Assembly: GCF_024580145.1 (NCBI RefSeq)
Contig: NZ_JANINI010000006.1
Span: 112,183 to 176,182 of the forward strand
DNA length: 64,000 bases
Origin: Methyloversatilis sp. XJ19-49
Lineage (GTDB): Bacteria > Pseudomonadota > Gammaproteobacteria > Burkholderiales > Rhodocyclaceae
Direction of reading: 5' to 3'
How positions within the stretch are numbered: position 1 is the stretch's first letter; each line of letters begins with the position of its first letter. The position numbers and the translations under genes are program-made. Shown here in pieces: positions 45,998 to 55,300 of the stretch. Under the pieces are notes generated by a model that ran no database searches, was not told where the DNA came from, and saw only the letters and a program-made list of their open reading frames with translations.

Positions 45998-46783
45998 ATG
46001 CAGACATCGAACAGCGGCAACTGGGCACTCATCACCGGCGCATCCAGCGGTCTGGGCGTTGAGTTCGCCCACATCCTCGCCGCCCGGCGAATGAACCTCG
46101 TGCTCGCCGCGCGCGGCGTCGCCGACATGGAAGGGCTGGCCGAGGCGCTGCGCAGCGCGCACGGCCTCGAAGTGGTCGTGGAAGGCATCGACCTGTCGGC
46201 GCCCGGCGCCGGCGCCGAGCTCAAGCGGCGCACCGCTGCGCGCGGGCTGCGGATCGACACGCTGATCAACAACGCCGGCTTCGGTCTGCACGGTCCGCTG
46301 CTCGACGCCGATCCGGTGCGGCTGGCGCAGATGCTGCAGCTCAACATGGTCACGCTGACCGAACTGACGCAGCAGTACGGGCAGGACATGGCGCGCCGCG
46401 GTCGCGGCCGCATCCTGCTGGTGGCCAGCCTGCTCGGCTTCATGCCGGCACCGCTCTACGCCGCATACGCGGGCACCAAGCACTATGTGCTGGCGCTGGG
46501 CGAGGCGCTGCACGACGAACTGGCGCCGGCCGGCGTGACGGTCACCGTACTGTCGCCCGGCGTCACGAAGACGGCGTTTTTCAAAGGCTCAGGCCACCAT
46601 GTGTCAGCCACGTTGAACCTGATGATGATGTCGCCGCGCCCGGTCGCCGAAGCGGGCATCCGCGCGCTGATGCAGGGCCGCGCCGGCGTGGTGCCGGGGC
46701 TGGCGAACAAGCTGTCCGCCTGGTCCGCACGCCTCGCGCCGCGCAGCGTGCAGCGCCGCATCATGCAGGCGCTGCTCGCCTGA
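45998..46783 (+). CDS. Short-chain dehydrogenase/reductase
   Basis: A 261-aa SDR. The cofactor motif is TGASSGLG, with NNAG near 92-95. The catalytic set is Ser in LVASLLG and YAAYAGTKHY (YxxxK). The substrate is unknown. It starts one base after the pump stop, so it is in the efflux operon and may modify the exported compound or envelope lipid. Confidence 0.92.
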   Translation: MQTSNSGNWALITGASSGLGVEFAHILAARRMNLVLAARGVADMEGLAEALRSAHGLEVVVEGIDLSAPGAGAELKRRTAARGLRIDTLINNAGFGLHGPLLDADPVRLAQMLQLNMVTLTELTQQYGQDMARRGRGRILLVASLLGFMPAPLYAAYAGTKHYVLALGEALHDELAPAGVTVTVLSPGVTKTAFFKGSGHHVSATLNLMMMSPRPVAEAGIRALMQGRAGVVPGLANKLSAWSARLAPRSVQRRIMQALLA

Positions 46784-46808
46784 AGTGCGCCGCTGGGCGT
46801 CGATCGCT

Positions 46809-46984
46809 GTTGGGCTTCGCTGCGCTCACCCCAACCTACAAAAGCATCCGACGGCGGCGTGACGACCCGTAGGTTGGGGTGAGCGCAGCGATGCCCAACA
46901 CCCCAAGGTCACCCACCAGGAGATCTCGCCGCAACGTCCGCTCTGCACCACTCGTAGGTTGGGGTGAGCGCAGCGATGCCCAAC
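46809..46984. repeat. Three REP elements after the SDR gene
   Basis: 31-base copies lie at 46809-46839 (minus, one mismatch: GGGCTTCGC), 46869-46899 (plus) and 46954-46984 (plus). They fill the convergent gap 46784-47036, with no gene seen there. They belong to the family tied to the RAYT at 0.3-0.8 kb. Confidence 0.9.
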
Positions 46985-47036
46985 ATCACCCCGTCATCCC
47001 GCGCGCCCAGGTCGATTACCGCCCCAACCAAGCGCG

Positions 47037-48410
47037 CTACGGCGGCGCGCCGTGGGCGGCTGCAAGCATGTCGTCGACGCGCACGAACTTTTCCGCCGGC
47101 TTGTCACGCGCCTGGCCGCGCGCCTGTTCGACACGTTCGATGGCCTGCCAGGCGGCGAAATCGATGACCCGGTGCGACCGGCCCTCAAGCAGCGCCATCA
47201 ACGCCTGCCTACCAGGTCGGGGTGAGGCAAAGCCCGACACGTCCTGCAGCAGTCCGGCCACCGTGTCCAGGCTGTCGGCACGGTTGGTGCCGATGACGCC
47301 GGTCGGGCCGCGCTTGATCCAGCCGGTGACGTACCAGCCCGGCAGCGGCTGGCCGGCTGCATCGACGATGCGGCCGCCGGCGTTCGGAATCACGCCCGCG
47401 CGGGCATCGAACGGCAGTCCAGGCAGTGCGGTGCCGCGATAGCCCACGCTGCGGAACACCAGCCCTGCGTCCAGCTCGAATTGCTCGCCCGTGGTCACGG
47501 CGGACTGCGCACCCGGCTCGCCGGACAGTTGCTGCCCGGCCAGCGCGATCCTGCGCACGCGTTCGTCACCGTGCAGGGCCGCCGGCGCGCGCAGGAAGTG
47601 CAGGTGGATGCGCCGCCCGGCCTCCATCGGCCGGGCGGCGAAGCCGCGCAGGATGTCCAGATTCTTCGCTGCATGCACGACGCCGGGCAGCGCCAGTTCG
47701 CGCCGGCAGGCCTCGCCGGGTTCGAGCGCCGCCGGATCGACCACCGGCTGCCAGCCGGGCAGGGTGCCCAGTTCGCGCAGCTCCTTCGGTGTGAATTTCG
47801 CCTGCACCGGACCGCGTCGCCCCACGAGGTGGATATCGCGGATGCGCGAGCCGGCCAGTGCGTCGAGCGCGTGCTGCGCAATGTCGGTGCGGCGCAGTTC
47901 GTCGACCGGCCGGGCGAGGATGCGGCATACGTCGATCGCCACATTGCCCTGGCCGATGACCACCGCCACCTCCTGCGACAGGTCGAACGTGAGGTGGGCG
48001 TGATCCGGGCTGCCGTTGTACCAGCCGACGAAATCGCCCGCCGCATGCACGCCCGGCAGATCTTCGCCGGGAATGCCGAGCGTGCGGTCCGCCCCGGCGC
48101 CGCAGGCCACGATGACCGCGTGATACATCGCGGCCAGTTCGTCGGCGGTCACGTCGCGGCCGAGCGCCACATTGCCGAAGAAGCGCAGTTTGGGGTCGGC
48201 GGCGATCTGTGCGAACACCGCGCTGACCGACTTCAGCTTCGCGTGATCCGGCGCCACGCCGAAGCGCACCAGCCCGTAAGGCACCGGTAGCCGCTCCAGC
48301 AGGTCGATCTCGACGTCGAGCCCGCTCGCCAGCAGCGCCTCCGCGGCGTAGAAGCCGCTCGGACCGCTGCCGACGATGGCCACGCGCATTGGCTGTCCTG
48401 CCACGGACAT
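47037..48410 (-). CDS. FprA-like ferredoxin/adrenodoxin-NADP reductase
   Basis: A 457-aa flavoprotein of the adrenodoxin reductase type. The FAD motif is RVAIVGSGPSGFYAAEALL, and VPYGLVRFGVAPDHAKLKSV follows. NADP motif: VIGQGNVAIDVCRIL. WIKRGPTGVIGTNRADS is the family C-terminal signature. The start may be 48410 (MSVAGQP) or ATG 48389, which has AGGACA upstream. It lies five bases after a ferredoxin gene, its probable partner. Confidence 0.93.
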   Translation of the reverse strand: MSVAGQPMRVAIVGSGPSGFYAAEALLASGLDVEIDLLERLPVPYGLVRFGVAPDHAKLKSVSAVFAQIAADPKLRFFGNVALGRDVTADELAAMYHAVIVACGAGADRTLGIPGEDLPGVHAAGDFVGWYNGSPDHAHLTFDLSQEVAVVIGQGNVAIDVCRILARPVDELRRTDIAQHALDALAGSRIRDIHLVGRRGPVQAKFTPKELRELGTLPGWQPVVDPAALEPGEACRRELALPGVVHAAKNLDILRGFAARPMEAGRRIHLHFLRAPAALHGDERVRRIALAGQQLSGEPGAQSAVTTGEQFELDAGLVFRSVGYRGTALPGLPFDARAGVIPNAGGRIVDAAGQPLPGWYVTGWIKRGPTGVIGTNRADSLDTVAGLLQDVSGFASPRPGRQALMALLEGRSHRVIDFAAWQAIERVEQARGQARDKPAEKFVRVDDMLAAAHGAPP

Positions 48411-48415
48411 CGCGA

Positions 48416-48721
48416 TCAGAAGCCGAGCTGGCGGCGCTTGTCGTCGGCCCCGTCCAGCGGCGGCAGTTTGCTGCGGATCACCGGGTAGCGCTCCGCTGCC
48501 TTCGCATTGATGTCCATCCAGTGCAGCTGGTCTTCCTGCAGGTCGAATTCCTCGACGATGGCGCGCACCGGGCAGGCCGGTATGCACGCGCCGCAGTCGA
48601 TGCACACCTGCGGGTTGATGTAGACGCGCACCTCATTGACATGGAAGCAGGCCACCGGGCAGGACGTCACGCAGTCGGTGAAACGGCAGCCGCGGCAGCT
48701 TTCGGTCACGACATGGGTCAT
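48416..48721 (-). CDS. FdxA-like ferredoxin (3Fe-4S/4Fe-4S)
   Basis: A 101-aa ferredoxin. The first cluster region is SCRGCRFTDCVTSCPVACFH and the second is CIDCGACIPACPVRAI. The TESCRGCRFTDC order and the long C-terminal tail match FdxA-type seven-iron ferredoxins. It is paired with the reductase downstream and lies seven bases after the molybdopterin enzyme gene. Confidence 0.92.
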   Translation of the reverse strand: MTHVVTESCRGCRFTDCVTSCPVACFHVNEVRVYINPQVCIDCGACIPACPVRAIVEEFDLQEDQLHWMDINAKAAERYPVIRSKLPPLDGADDKRRQLGF

Positions 48722-48728
48722 GGCGCCC

Positions 48729-50861
48729 TCATACCTTCCGCACTTCGACCAGATTGTCGCAGTAGGTGCCGGCCTGACCCAGATTGCAGTGGCGCGCCGA
48801 CGTGGTCGAATTGACCGCGGTGCCGCTGCGGTTCAGACCGGGCCAGTGGCCCACATTGGTCATCATCAGCCCGGGCGACACGTCCTCGCTCAGTTCGGCG
48901 CGCGCCTCGAAGGCGCCGCGCTCGTTGAACACGCGCACATAGCTGCCGTGCTCGATCGCCCGCTTTCCCGCATCGACCGGGTGGATCACGATGAGCTGTT
49001 CGCCCTGCCGGCGCTGCTGTGTCGGCTCGTTGGCGTACTGCGTGTTCAGGAAGGCGTGCGGCTTCGGCGACACGAGGTTCAGCGGATAGCGGCTGGCCGC
49101 TTCGGAGGCCGCGTTCTCGTGCGACGGGATGTAATTGGGCACCGCGTCGACCGGCGTGCCTGGCTGCATGCCTTCATAGCCCGAGCGCCACACCGGCACG
49201 ACGAAATTGCCGCCGGCCGCCGCGCTGGCCGCGAATTCGCACTTGCCCGACGGCGTCTTGAAATTGCCCTCGGCATGCGGCGCGCGCTCGCCCGGCAGAC
49301 CGACGTTGAGCCGCATCCAGCCCTTGTCCTTCAGCTTTTCCAGCGTGATGCCCTGCATCGCCGGGGCGTCCCAGTCGTATGAGCGGCGGATCATTTCCTC
49401 GTCGCTCAGCGACCAGTGCTCGTCGGTGAAGCCCATGGCACCCGCCAGCCGGCGGAACAGTTCAACATTGGGCACGCATTCGCCCGGCGGCGCGATCGCC
49501 GGCGTGTTGAGCATCACGTACAGATGACCCCAGGTCACCATCAGGTCGAGCTGTTCCGCCTGCATGGTGGCCGGCAGCAGGATGTCGGCGTACTTCGCGG
49601 TGTCGGTGATGAACAGTTCGCTGGCCACCGTGAACAGGTCTTCGCGCATCAGCCCGGCCACGATCTGGCCGGCGTTCGGTGCCTGCGACACCGGATTCGA
49701 GTTGTAGACGAACAGCGACTTGATCGGCGGATCGAGCGGCATGGCGCCGGTCAGCGCGGCGCCCAGATCGAGTTCGTTGATGACGCGCGTACCCGGCTTG
49801 ATCCAGTCCGGCCGGCACATGAAATCGAAGCGGAACGGAAATTCCCAGATCGGCATTTCCACCGTGCCGCCACCGACATGGCGCCAGGCGCCGGTCAGCG
49901 CCGGCAGACAGGTGATGGCGCGGATCGCATCGCCGCCGCCCGGGCTGCGTTCCACCGCCACGCCCTGGCGGATGGCCGATGGCTGCGTGGTGGCGTATTC
50001 GCGCGCCAGCGTCAGGATGTCCTGCACCGGAATGCCGGTGATCTCGGACACCCGTTCGGGCGGAAATTCCGCCGCGCGTGCCGCCAGCTGGTCGTAGCCC
50101 ACGGTGTACTTTTCGACGTAATCGGCATCGACCAGGCCTTCGGCGATGATCACGTTCATCATGCCCAGCGCCAGCGCGCCATCGGTACCCGGCTTGATGC
50201 GGATGTGCCAGTCGGCCTGCTTGGCGGTGCGCGTGCGCACCGGGTCGATCACCACCACCTTGGCGCCTTTGCTCTTCGCCTCGACGATGAAGGGCCAGGC
50301 GTGCAGATTGGTGTTGAGCATGTTCATGCCCCACACGATGATGTACTTCGAATGCGCCAGGCTTTCCACGTCCAGCCCGCCGGTCGGGCCGACGGTCATG
50401 ATCCACGCGGTCGACGAGCCGGATTCGCAATAGGTCTTTTCGGCCACCGACGAACCGAGCCGGTTGAAGAAGGCGTCGCCGGCGGTCAGGCCGTTCAGCG
50501 TGCCCTGATGGCCGAGGTAGCCGTGCGGCATGATGGCCTGCGAGCCGTGACGGTCGATGATGTCGGTCCAGCGCGTTTTGATTTCGGCCAGTGCCGCGTC
50601 CCACGAAATGCGCTCGAACATGCCGGAACCCTTCGGCCCGACGCGCTTCATCGGGTAAAGCAGGCGATCCGGGTTGTAGTGGTGCTCGGCGAAATTCTTC
50701 AGCTTCACGCACAGCCCGCCACGCGTCATCGGGTGATCCGGGTCGCCGGTGACCTCCACCAGCTTGTCGTCCTCCACGTGGTACAGGAAGGCACAGGTAT
50801 CCGGACAATCCTGCGGACAGGCGCCGCGCACGACGCGCGTTTCACTCAGATGCACTGACAT
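48729..50861 (-). CDS. Molybdopterin oxidoreductase (DMSO reductase family)
   Basis: A 710-aa enzyme with an N-terminal 4Fe-4S domain (ACPQDCPDTCAFLY ... GGLCVKLKNF) and bis-MGD domains. A likely Mo-ligand stretch is TYCESGSSTAW. No Tat signal is visible, so it should be cytoplasmic. The substrate is unknown; it is not close to Nar, Nap or Fdh by eye. The downstream ferredoxin and NADP reductase would connect it to NADPH. Confidence 0.9.
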   Translation of the reverse strand: MSVHLSETRVVRGACPQDCPDTCAFLYHVEDDKLVEVTGDPDHPMTRGGLCVKLKNFAEHHYNPDRLLYPMKRVGPKGSGMFERISWDAALAEIKTRWTDIIDRHGSQAIMPHGYLGHQGTLNGLTAGDAFFNRLGSSVAEKTYCESGSSTAWIMTVGPTGGLDVESLAHSKYIIVWGMNMLNTNLHAWPFIVEAKSKGAKVVVIDPVRTRTAKQADWHIRIKPGTDGALALGMMNVIIAEGLVDADYVEKYTVGYDQLAARAAEFPPERVSEITGIPVQDILTLAREYATTQPSAIRQGVAVERSPGGGDAIRAITCLPALTGAWRHVGGGTVEMPIWEFPFRFDFMCRPDWIKPGTRVINELDLGAALTGAMPLDPPIKSLFVYNSNPVSQAPNAGQIVAGLMREDLFTVASELFITDTAKYADILLPATMQAEQLDLMVTWGHLYVMLNTPAIAPPGECVPNVELFRRLAGAMGFTDEHWSLSDEEMIRRSYDWDAPAMQGITLEKLKDKGWMRLNVGLPGERAPHAEGNFKTPSGKCEFAASAAAGGNFVVPVWRSGYEGMQPGTPVDAVPNYIPSHENAASEAASRYPLNLVSPKPHAFLNTQYANEPTQQRRQGEQLIVIHPVDAGKRAIEHGSYVRVFNERGAFEARAELSEDVSPGLMMTNVGHWPGLNRSGTAVNSTTSARHCNLGQAGTYCDNLVEVRKV

Positions 50862-51019
50862 GGAAGTCTCCCGGGGTGGCGTTGAAGGCAAGGCGGCCGG
50901 GCGCGTCGACGACGCGCCGGCTGCGCGATGGCACCGGGACAAGATAGGAGACGAAGCACCTGAGGCGACAGGGCCAGTCAGCGAAAAAAGGGGGGTGCCA
51001 GGGGGTGGTGCGTGCCGGG

Positions 51020-51220
51020 CTATCGTTCGCCGGGCGGGGCGGGCTGTGCAAACGGATCAAATGCGTCGATGCCCAGCGCCTTGAAGTCGGTCACGTTGCG
51101 CGACACCACGGTCAGGCCGTGCGACCGCGCTGTCGCGGCAATCATCGCATCTTAATACAAGGTGTCGGACTTGCGATGCATGAGCTTTGCCCAATGCCGG
51201 AATGCCAGAATGCCGCACCA
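51020..51220 (-). pseudogene. Relic of a VapC-type PIN toxin
   Basis: The frame ends DAMIAATARSHGLTVVSRNV and continues TDFKALGIDAFDPF, the C-terminal signature of VapC. A TAA stop (51152-51154) interrupts it just before DAMIA, after WAKLMHRKSDTLY. The N-terminal PIN Asp region is not visible, and no VapB antitoxin lies upstream. It is a decayed toxin gene. Confidence 0.75.
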
Positions 51221-51426
51221 TCCATCGGCAGCACCCAACAGCGCTTGCAGGTCACGGATTGCAAAGTCGGTGCCGTTCTCCCGCAGACGATGGCGCATGG
51301 GCATGTTGAAGTTCTCGATGCTGCTGGGCACATCGACATCCGTCGGGTGCGAGCTCGCGAAGTCGTGTAGCGGGAAGATCATGCGAAGCAGGTATAGTTA
51401 GTCGCTCATACTATCCATATATCCAT

Positions 51427-51442
51427 TAGCCCCTCTGGGCTA
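51427..51442. other. Short dyad upstream of the lipoprotein gene
   Basis: TAGCCC-CTCT-GGGCTA forms a six-base stem in an AT-rich stretch (51383-51498). It could be an operator or a weak terminator for the VapC relic. The role is unclear. Confidence 0.3.
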
Positions 51443-51498
51443 TTCGGATGGGACAATAAGTTCAGCCCAATTACAGAGATTTTTTAACTGAGAAAAAT

Positions 51499-52128
51499 AT
51501 GACTAAGTTCTTTACTTTTTGCGTGTGTCTGCTGAGTGCATTCGTCGTTGGATGTTCGCACAAAGGTGTAGTGAGAACCGTAAGTGCAACCAACGTTTAT
51601 TCTGGTCATGATGAAAAGCACCAAAAACCGGTTACGTATTTAGTCGATGACACGTCGCTCACGAAGCTTCAAAAGGATGATGCTGTTAAAGGTTTTCTAT
51701 GCGGCGGACACAGATTTCCGGTGGATGCGGGAGAAGCCTTTGTTGCATCAGTGCCAAGCTTGATGGAGTCTGTATTTGACGATTTTTCTCAATCGGGCGC
51801 AGCGCAGCAAGGTAAGGTGCAATTTGTTTTTAGAATTGAACGTTTTGATCCTCGCGTTAAATTCACAGACAAGTTTTTTAGCGCTGATGCGGATGCAACG
51901 GTTGACCTTGGTATAAGCGTAGTTGCCACTTTGGATGGTAGGCGTGTATTTGGAACAGCAGTTGATACCCAACGTAGCAAGAGTGGTGATGCCGGTCCGA
52001 TGTGTGCTGGTGGCGCAGAAGTTCTGTCTGATGCCATGGCTGATGCTATCAAGGACGTCTTAGAGAAAGCCGGAGAACGTATTGCGAACAGCCAGCAACT
52101 TAGAGAACTGACAAAAAGGCCGAGATAG
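51499..52128 (+). CDS. Putative lipoprotein of low G+C
   Basis: A 209-aa protein with a signal peptide ending in lipobox FVVGCSH. The mature part is soluble, with one Cys in GFLCGGH and one in PMCAGG, and blocks DTSLTKLQKDDAV and FRIERFDPRVKF. It is far richer in A+T codons than its neighbours, a sign of recent transfer. The family is not recognised. It stands alone between a VapC relic and a DUF433/PIN pair. Confidence 0.8.
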   Translation: MTKFFTFCVCLLSAFVVGCSHKGVVRTVSATNVYSGHDEKHQKPVTYLVDDTSLTKLQKDDAVKGFLCGGHRFPVDAGEAFVASVPSLMESVFDDFSQSGAAQQGKVQFVFRIERFDPRVKFTDKFFSADADATVDLGISVVATLDGRRVFGTAVDTQRSKSGDAGPMCAGGAEVLSDAMADAIKDVLEKAGERIANSQQLRELTKRPR

Positions 52129-52217
52129 AAATCTAAAAAAATTGAATTTCCATAAATGACAACCAATCAGATCAGATCACCAAATCCGGCGTTGATATTT
52201 GGTCCACGGAATGTGCA

Positions 52218-52625
52218 TCAGCGCTCAATACGCCGAACATCCCCGCTCCGCGTGATCGAGTAGATCGCCGGCCGATTTGTTGTTCCCGCGATGCGAACCA
52301 TTTTCGGCCAGCTCGCAATCACCAGATCGGCTGTCTCCTGCGCCGAAAGATTGCCTGACGTCAGTGCGAACAGCAGGACACCGGCGTCGCGCAGTGCCTT
52401 CAGTTCGTCAGGCCGACGACGGATGTTCTGATCGCGGGTGAGCACCAGCCAGCCACGACGCCCGGCTTCTGCCAGCCATGTCACGTCCGGTGTGTCGTGG
52501 GCGAACATGTCGCGGTGTGCGACGAAGGGAATTCCGGCCGCCCGCAGCGCGAGATCGAGCTTAGTGCTCCATGCATCGCGATCGATGAAGAGCTTGAGCC
52601 CTTCAGGCGGAGAGGCGTTGCTCAA
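52218..52625 (-). CDS. PIN-like toxin partner of a DUF433 protein
   Basis: About 135 aa. The core reads KLFIDRDAWSTKLDLALRAA, FVAHRDMFAHDTPDVTWLAE and WLVLTRDQNIRRRPDELKAL, the conserved acidic pattern of PIN-like (DUF5615/PIN_10) nucleases. No ATG fits well: a TTG at 52625 is the likeliest start, overlapping the upstream gene by 23 bases. An ATG at 52703 would overlap by 101. Coupled order with a DUF433 gene is the usual toxin-antitoxin layout. Confidence 0.72.
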   Translation of the reverse strand: MSNASPPEGLKLFIDRDAWSTKLDLALRAAGIPFVAHRDMFAHDTPDVTWLAEAGRRGWLVLTRDQNIRRRPDELKALRDAGVLLFALTSGNLSAQETADLVIASWPKMVRIAGTTNRPAIYSITRSGDVRRIER

Positions 52626-53325
52626 AACGCAGGGCTTCTTCGATGTCTTCGATGGTGACCCGGTAATCTTCGGCCATTTCGTGAATCGAGTCGCCGGCGG
52701 CAAAGCGGCTCAGGATGACGTGCGTCTTGACGCCGGCGCCGAGCAGAATCGGCCGGCCAAAGGACAGCGTGGGGTCGACGGCGACCACGCGTGAACCGTC
52801 CAGCTGGTTCGGGCGGATGAAGGGAAACAGCCGGATAGGCTTGCCCGCGTCGTTCCGTTCGATACGTGCAAGCGCGCGTTCGAAGTCGCCGCGCAGCGCC
52901 TGTTGCCCACTGCGGGACACGTTCAGCAGTTTTGAGGCGTGCTCGACGAAAAGGTCGATCCCGTTGGTCTGGAACTGCGTGTCGAGCAGGGGGCGCTCGG
53001 AGCCCAGATGCGCCTGCAGGTACTGCAGGCTCGTCCGGACTTTGGGCAGGGAAACGCGATGCAGCCGACGGATGCCTGACAGTACGTGCAGTTCGCACAG
53101 GTTGGCGAAGGAAAGCAGGCGGTCTGCCGGCGCCGCCGGCGTGATGACCGGTTCAAAGCGCTTTTCGTCTCCCGCCGAACTCCGGTACTTCTGGCCGAAG
53201 CACCAGGCCGTAATGGTTGCTGCAGGCAGGCCGAGGATTCTCGCTGCCTCGCTGGCACTGTAGGAAGGCTGTTCAGACCGCTCAGGCGGAGGGCTTCCGT
53301 TCGAGGCGGCGCGAGAATGAATCAT
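52603..53325 (-). CDS. DUF433 antitoxin-like protein with MerR-like N-terminus
   Basis: A 240-aa protein. The N-terminal YSASEAARILGLPAATITAW is a helix-turn-helix of MerR/excisionase type. A middle helical region follows (LLSFANLCELHVLSGIRR). The C-terminal DUF433 reads VVAVDPTLSFGRPILLGAG and DSIHEMAEDYRVTIEDIEEA. Longer than simple DUF433 antitoxins (about 80 aa), it joins a DNA-binding and a toxin-neutralising part. It is coupled to the PIN-like gene. Confidence 0.8.
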   Translation of the reverse strand: MIHSRAASNGSPPPERSEQPSYSASEAARILGLPAATITAWCFGQKYRSSAGDEKRFEPVITPAAPADRLLSFANLCELHVLSGIRRLHRVSLPKVRTSLQYLQAHLGSERPLLDTQFQTNGIDLFVEHASKLLNVSRSGQQALRGDFERALARIERNDAGKPIRLFPFIRPNQLDGSRVVAVDPTLSFGRPILLGAGVKTHVILSRFAAGDSIHEMAEDYRVTIEDIEEALRFEQRLSA

Positions 53326-53490
53326 GAAGACAGGATGCTCCCGGGATGGGCGAAATAAAAATTCTGCTGTGAGGCGTTAGATCGAAAGTGCCTCTGAACG
53401 CCGGTTGATGCTAGTTGTATTGTGTTGATTATTCAAGACTAAGGGCATGGGGTAGGCCCCGGAGTTCTGGGGTGGTATCCGGCGGAGCTC

Positions 53491-55053
53491 TCATCCTTCG
53501 GCCACCACCCGCCCCAAACCCTCAATCCCCCGTTCGATCTGCGCCTCGGTCAGATGCGTATAGCCGAGCAACAGGCAGCGGTCGGCATGGTCCAGGTGCT
53601 CGAAGAACCACGCCGGGCTGTCGGCCAGTGGCTGCACGCCCACGCCGAGTTCGAGCGCGGCCTGCTGTGCGGCGGCGGCCGTCGGTGCTTCGGGCGGCAG
53701 CGTGAGCAGCACGTGCGAGCCGGCGTCGGCGCCGCTGATGCGCGCGCCCGGCAGGTGGCTGCGCAGCGCGCTGACCAGGGCGTCGCGGCGCGCTTCGTTG
53801 GCGTGCAGCAGGCGGCGCAGATGGGTGTCGAAGCTGCCGTCGCGCACGAACTGGGCAAGGGCGGCCTGTTCCAGCCAGGCGAGGCCGTTGTCCATCAGCG
53901 ACTTGATGGTGACCGCGGTGCGCATGAGGTCGCGCGGCACGACCATGTAGCCGATGCGCAGCCCCGGGCCGATCGAGCGCGAGAAGGAATTCAGGTAGAT
54001 GACGCAGCCGTTGCGGTCGAGTGACTGCAGCGACGGCAGCGGCGCGCCGTCGTAGCGGTAGTCGCCGTCGTAGTCCACTTCGAGGATGTACGCGCCGGCC
54101 GTGGCCGCCCATTCGAGCAGCGCGAGCCGGCGGTGCAGCGGCATCGTGACGCCGGTCGGAAACTGGTGCGACGGCGTGACATACACCAGTTTCACGCGGC
54201 TTTCCGGCAACCGGCTGACGTCGATCCCGTGCTGGTCGACCGGCACCGGAATGATGTGCGCGCCATAGCTTTCGAACAGGAAGGCGGCGCCGCGATAGCT
54301 GGGCGCTTCCATCACCACCGGCGTGTGCGTGCCGACGAAAAGATGCGCCACCAGATCGATGCCCTGCTGGAAGCCGGCCACCAGCAGCACCTGTTCGACC
54401 GACGCCACCATGCCGCGCGTAGGGCCGAGCCGGGCGGTGATGAGCTGCCGCAGTTCGGGCAGGCCGGCCGGATCGATGTATTCGCTCATGCGCTCGGCCG
54501 CGCCGCCCAGGCATTCGACGATGAGCTTGCGCCAGATCTTTTCCGGGAAGTTGCGCGCGTCCGAGCGGCCGAACACGAAATCGGCGATCAGGCGCGGCGA
54601 ACTGGGCCGGTGCAGCCCGGTCAGGCCGCGTCCGCCGTAGGGCAGCGGCAGGTTCATCGCACGGTGCAGGCTGCCGCTGCGATGTTCCGGACGCGCCGGC
54701 GCCTGGCCGATCAGCGTGTCGGGCAGCGTCTTGCAGACGAAGGTGCCGACCGCCCGCTCGGTGTACAGATAGCCCTCGCTGATCAGTTCGTCGTAGGCCG
54801 CGGTGACGGTATTGCGCGACACATGCAGCTGGCGGCCGAGGTCGCGCGTCGCCGGCACCGGCGCACCGGGCGCCAGCCGGCGGTCGAGGATGAGCGCGCG
54901 CAGTTGCGCCGCGATCTGCGACTGCAGTGTGGTGGCCGACGAGGGATCAATGGAAAGGGGCAGTTGCAACGGCGCTCCGTTCGGGCAGTTGTGGATGAAG
55001 GCGTGACCCGCAACCCGGTTTCGGCCGCACTGCCTGAACGTGGTTCCCGCCAT
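53491..55053 (-). CDS. MocR/PdxR-type regulator lacking the PLP lysine
   Basis: A 520-aa fusion. The GntR-type wHTH lies at about 40-105 (LRALILDRRLAPGAPVPATR, RNTVTAAYDELISEGYLYTE). The aminotransferase-fold domain has PLP-region words EVDYDGDYRY and VIYLNSFSRSIGPGLRIGY. The Schiff-base Lys expected after FS is Arg359. MocR proteins use PLP or a related ligand to control vitamin B6 or amino-acid genes; without Lys, binding would be non-covalent. It is divergent from the DUF2789 gene. Confidence 0.9.
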   Translation of the reverse strand: MAGTTFRQCGRNRVAGHAFIHNCPNGAPLQLPLSIDPSSATTLQSQIAAQLRALILDRRLAPGAPVPATRDLGRQLHVSRNTVTAAYDELISEGYLYTERAVGTFVCKTLPDTLIGQAPARPEHRSGSLHRAMNLPLPYGGRGLTGLHRPSSPRLIADFVFGRSDARNFPEKIWRKLIVECLGGAAERMSEYIDPAGLPELRQLITARLGPTRGMVASVEQVLLVAGFQQGIDLVAHLFVGTHTPVVMEAPSYRGAAFLFESYGAHIIPVPVDQHGIDVSRLPESRVKLVYVTPSHQFPTGVTMPLHRRLALLEWAATAGAYILEVDYDGDYRYDGAPLPSLQSLDRNGCVIYLNSFSRSIGPGLRIGYMVVPRDLMRTAVTIKSLMDNGLAWLEQAALAQFVRDGSFDTHLRRLLHANEARRDALVSALRSHLPGARISGADAGSHVLLTLPPEAPTAAAAQQAALELGVGVQPLADSPAWFFEHLDHADRCLLLGYTHLTEAQIERGIEGLGRVVAEG

Positions 55054-55300
55054 GCTACCGACTCGCCCGGCTCACCGGCGAACTTGGTGCTCTGGCTAAC
55101 AGACCCGGCCCGGACGGACGCGCATGCTGGGCTCGAAAATCGATCGCAAAGACCAAGCATGTCAACGTCGGGCTGAACGCCTGACGCCGTGGCGCGTCAA
55201 CCCTGTACGCCACGCACGAGCGTTTCGGCAGCCGAGCGATCGGCCTGCCGATCCGCGCCGCAACGGCATCCTGCTCCGCCATCCGACACAGGAGATCCTC

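Noticed and set aside
44086-46443. 785-aa open frame on the minus strand
   Set aside because: It is antisense to the RND pump and SDR; its composition (His/Arg/Gln-rich) is that of a shadow frame.
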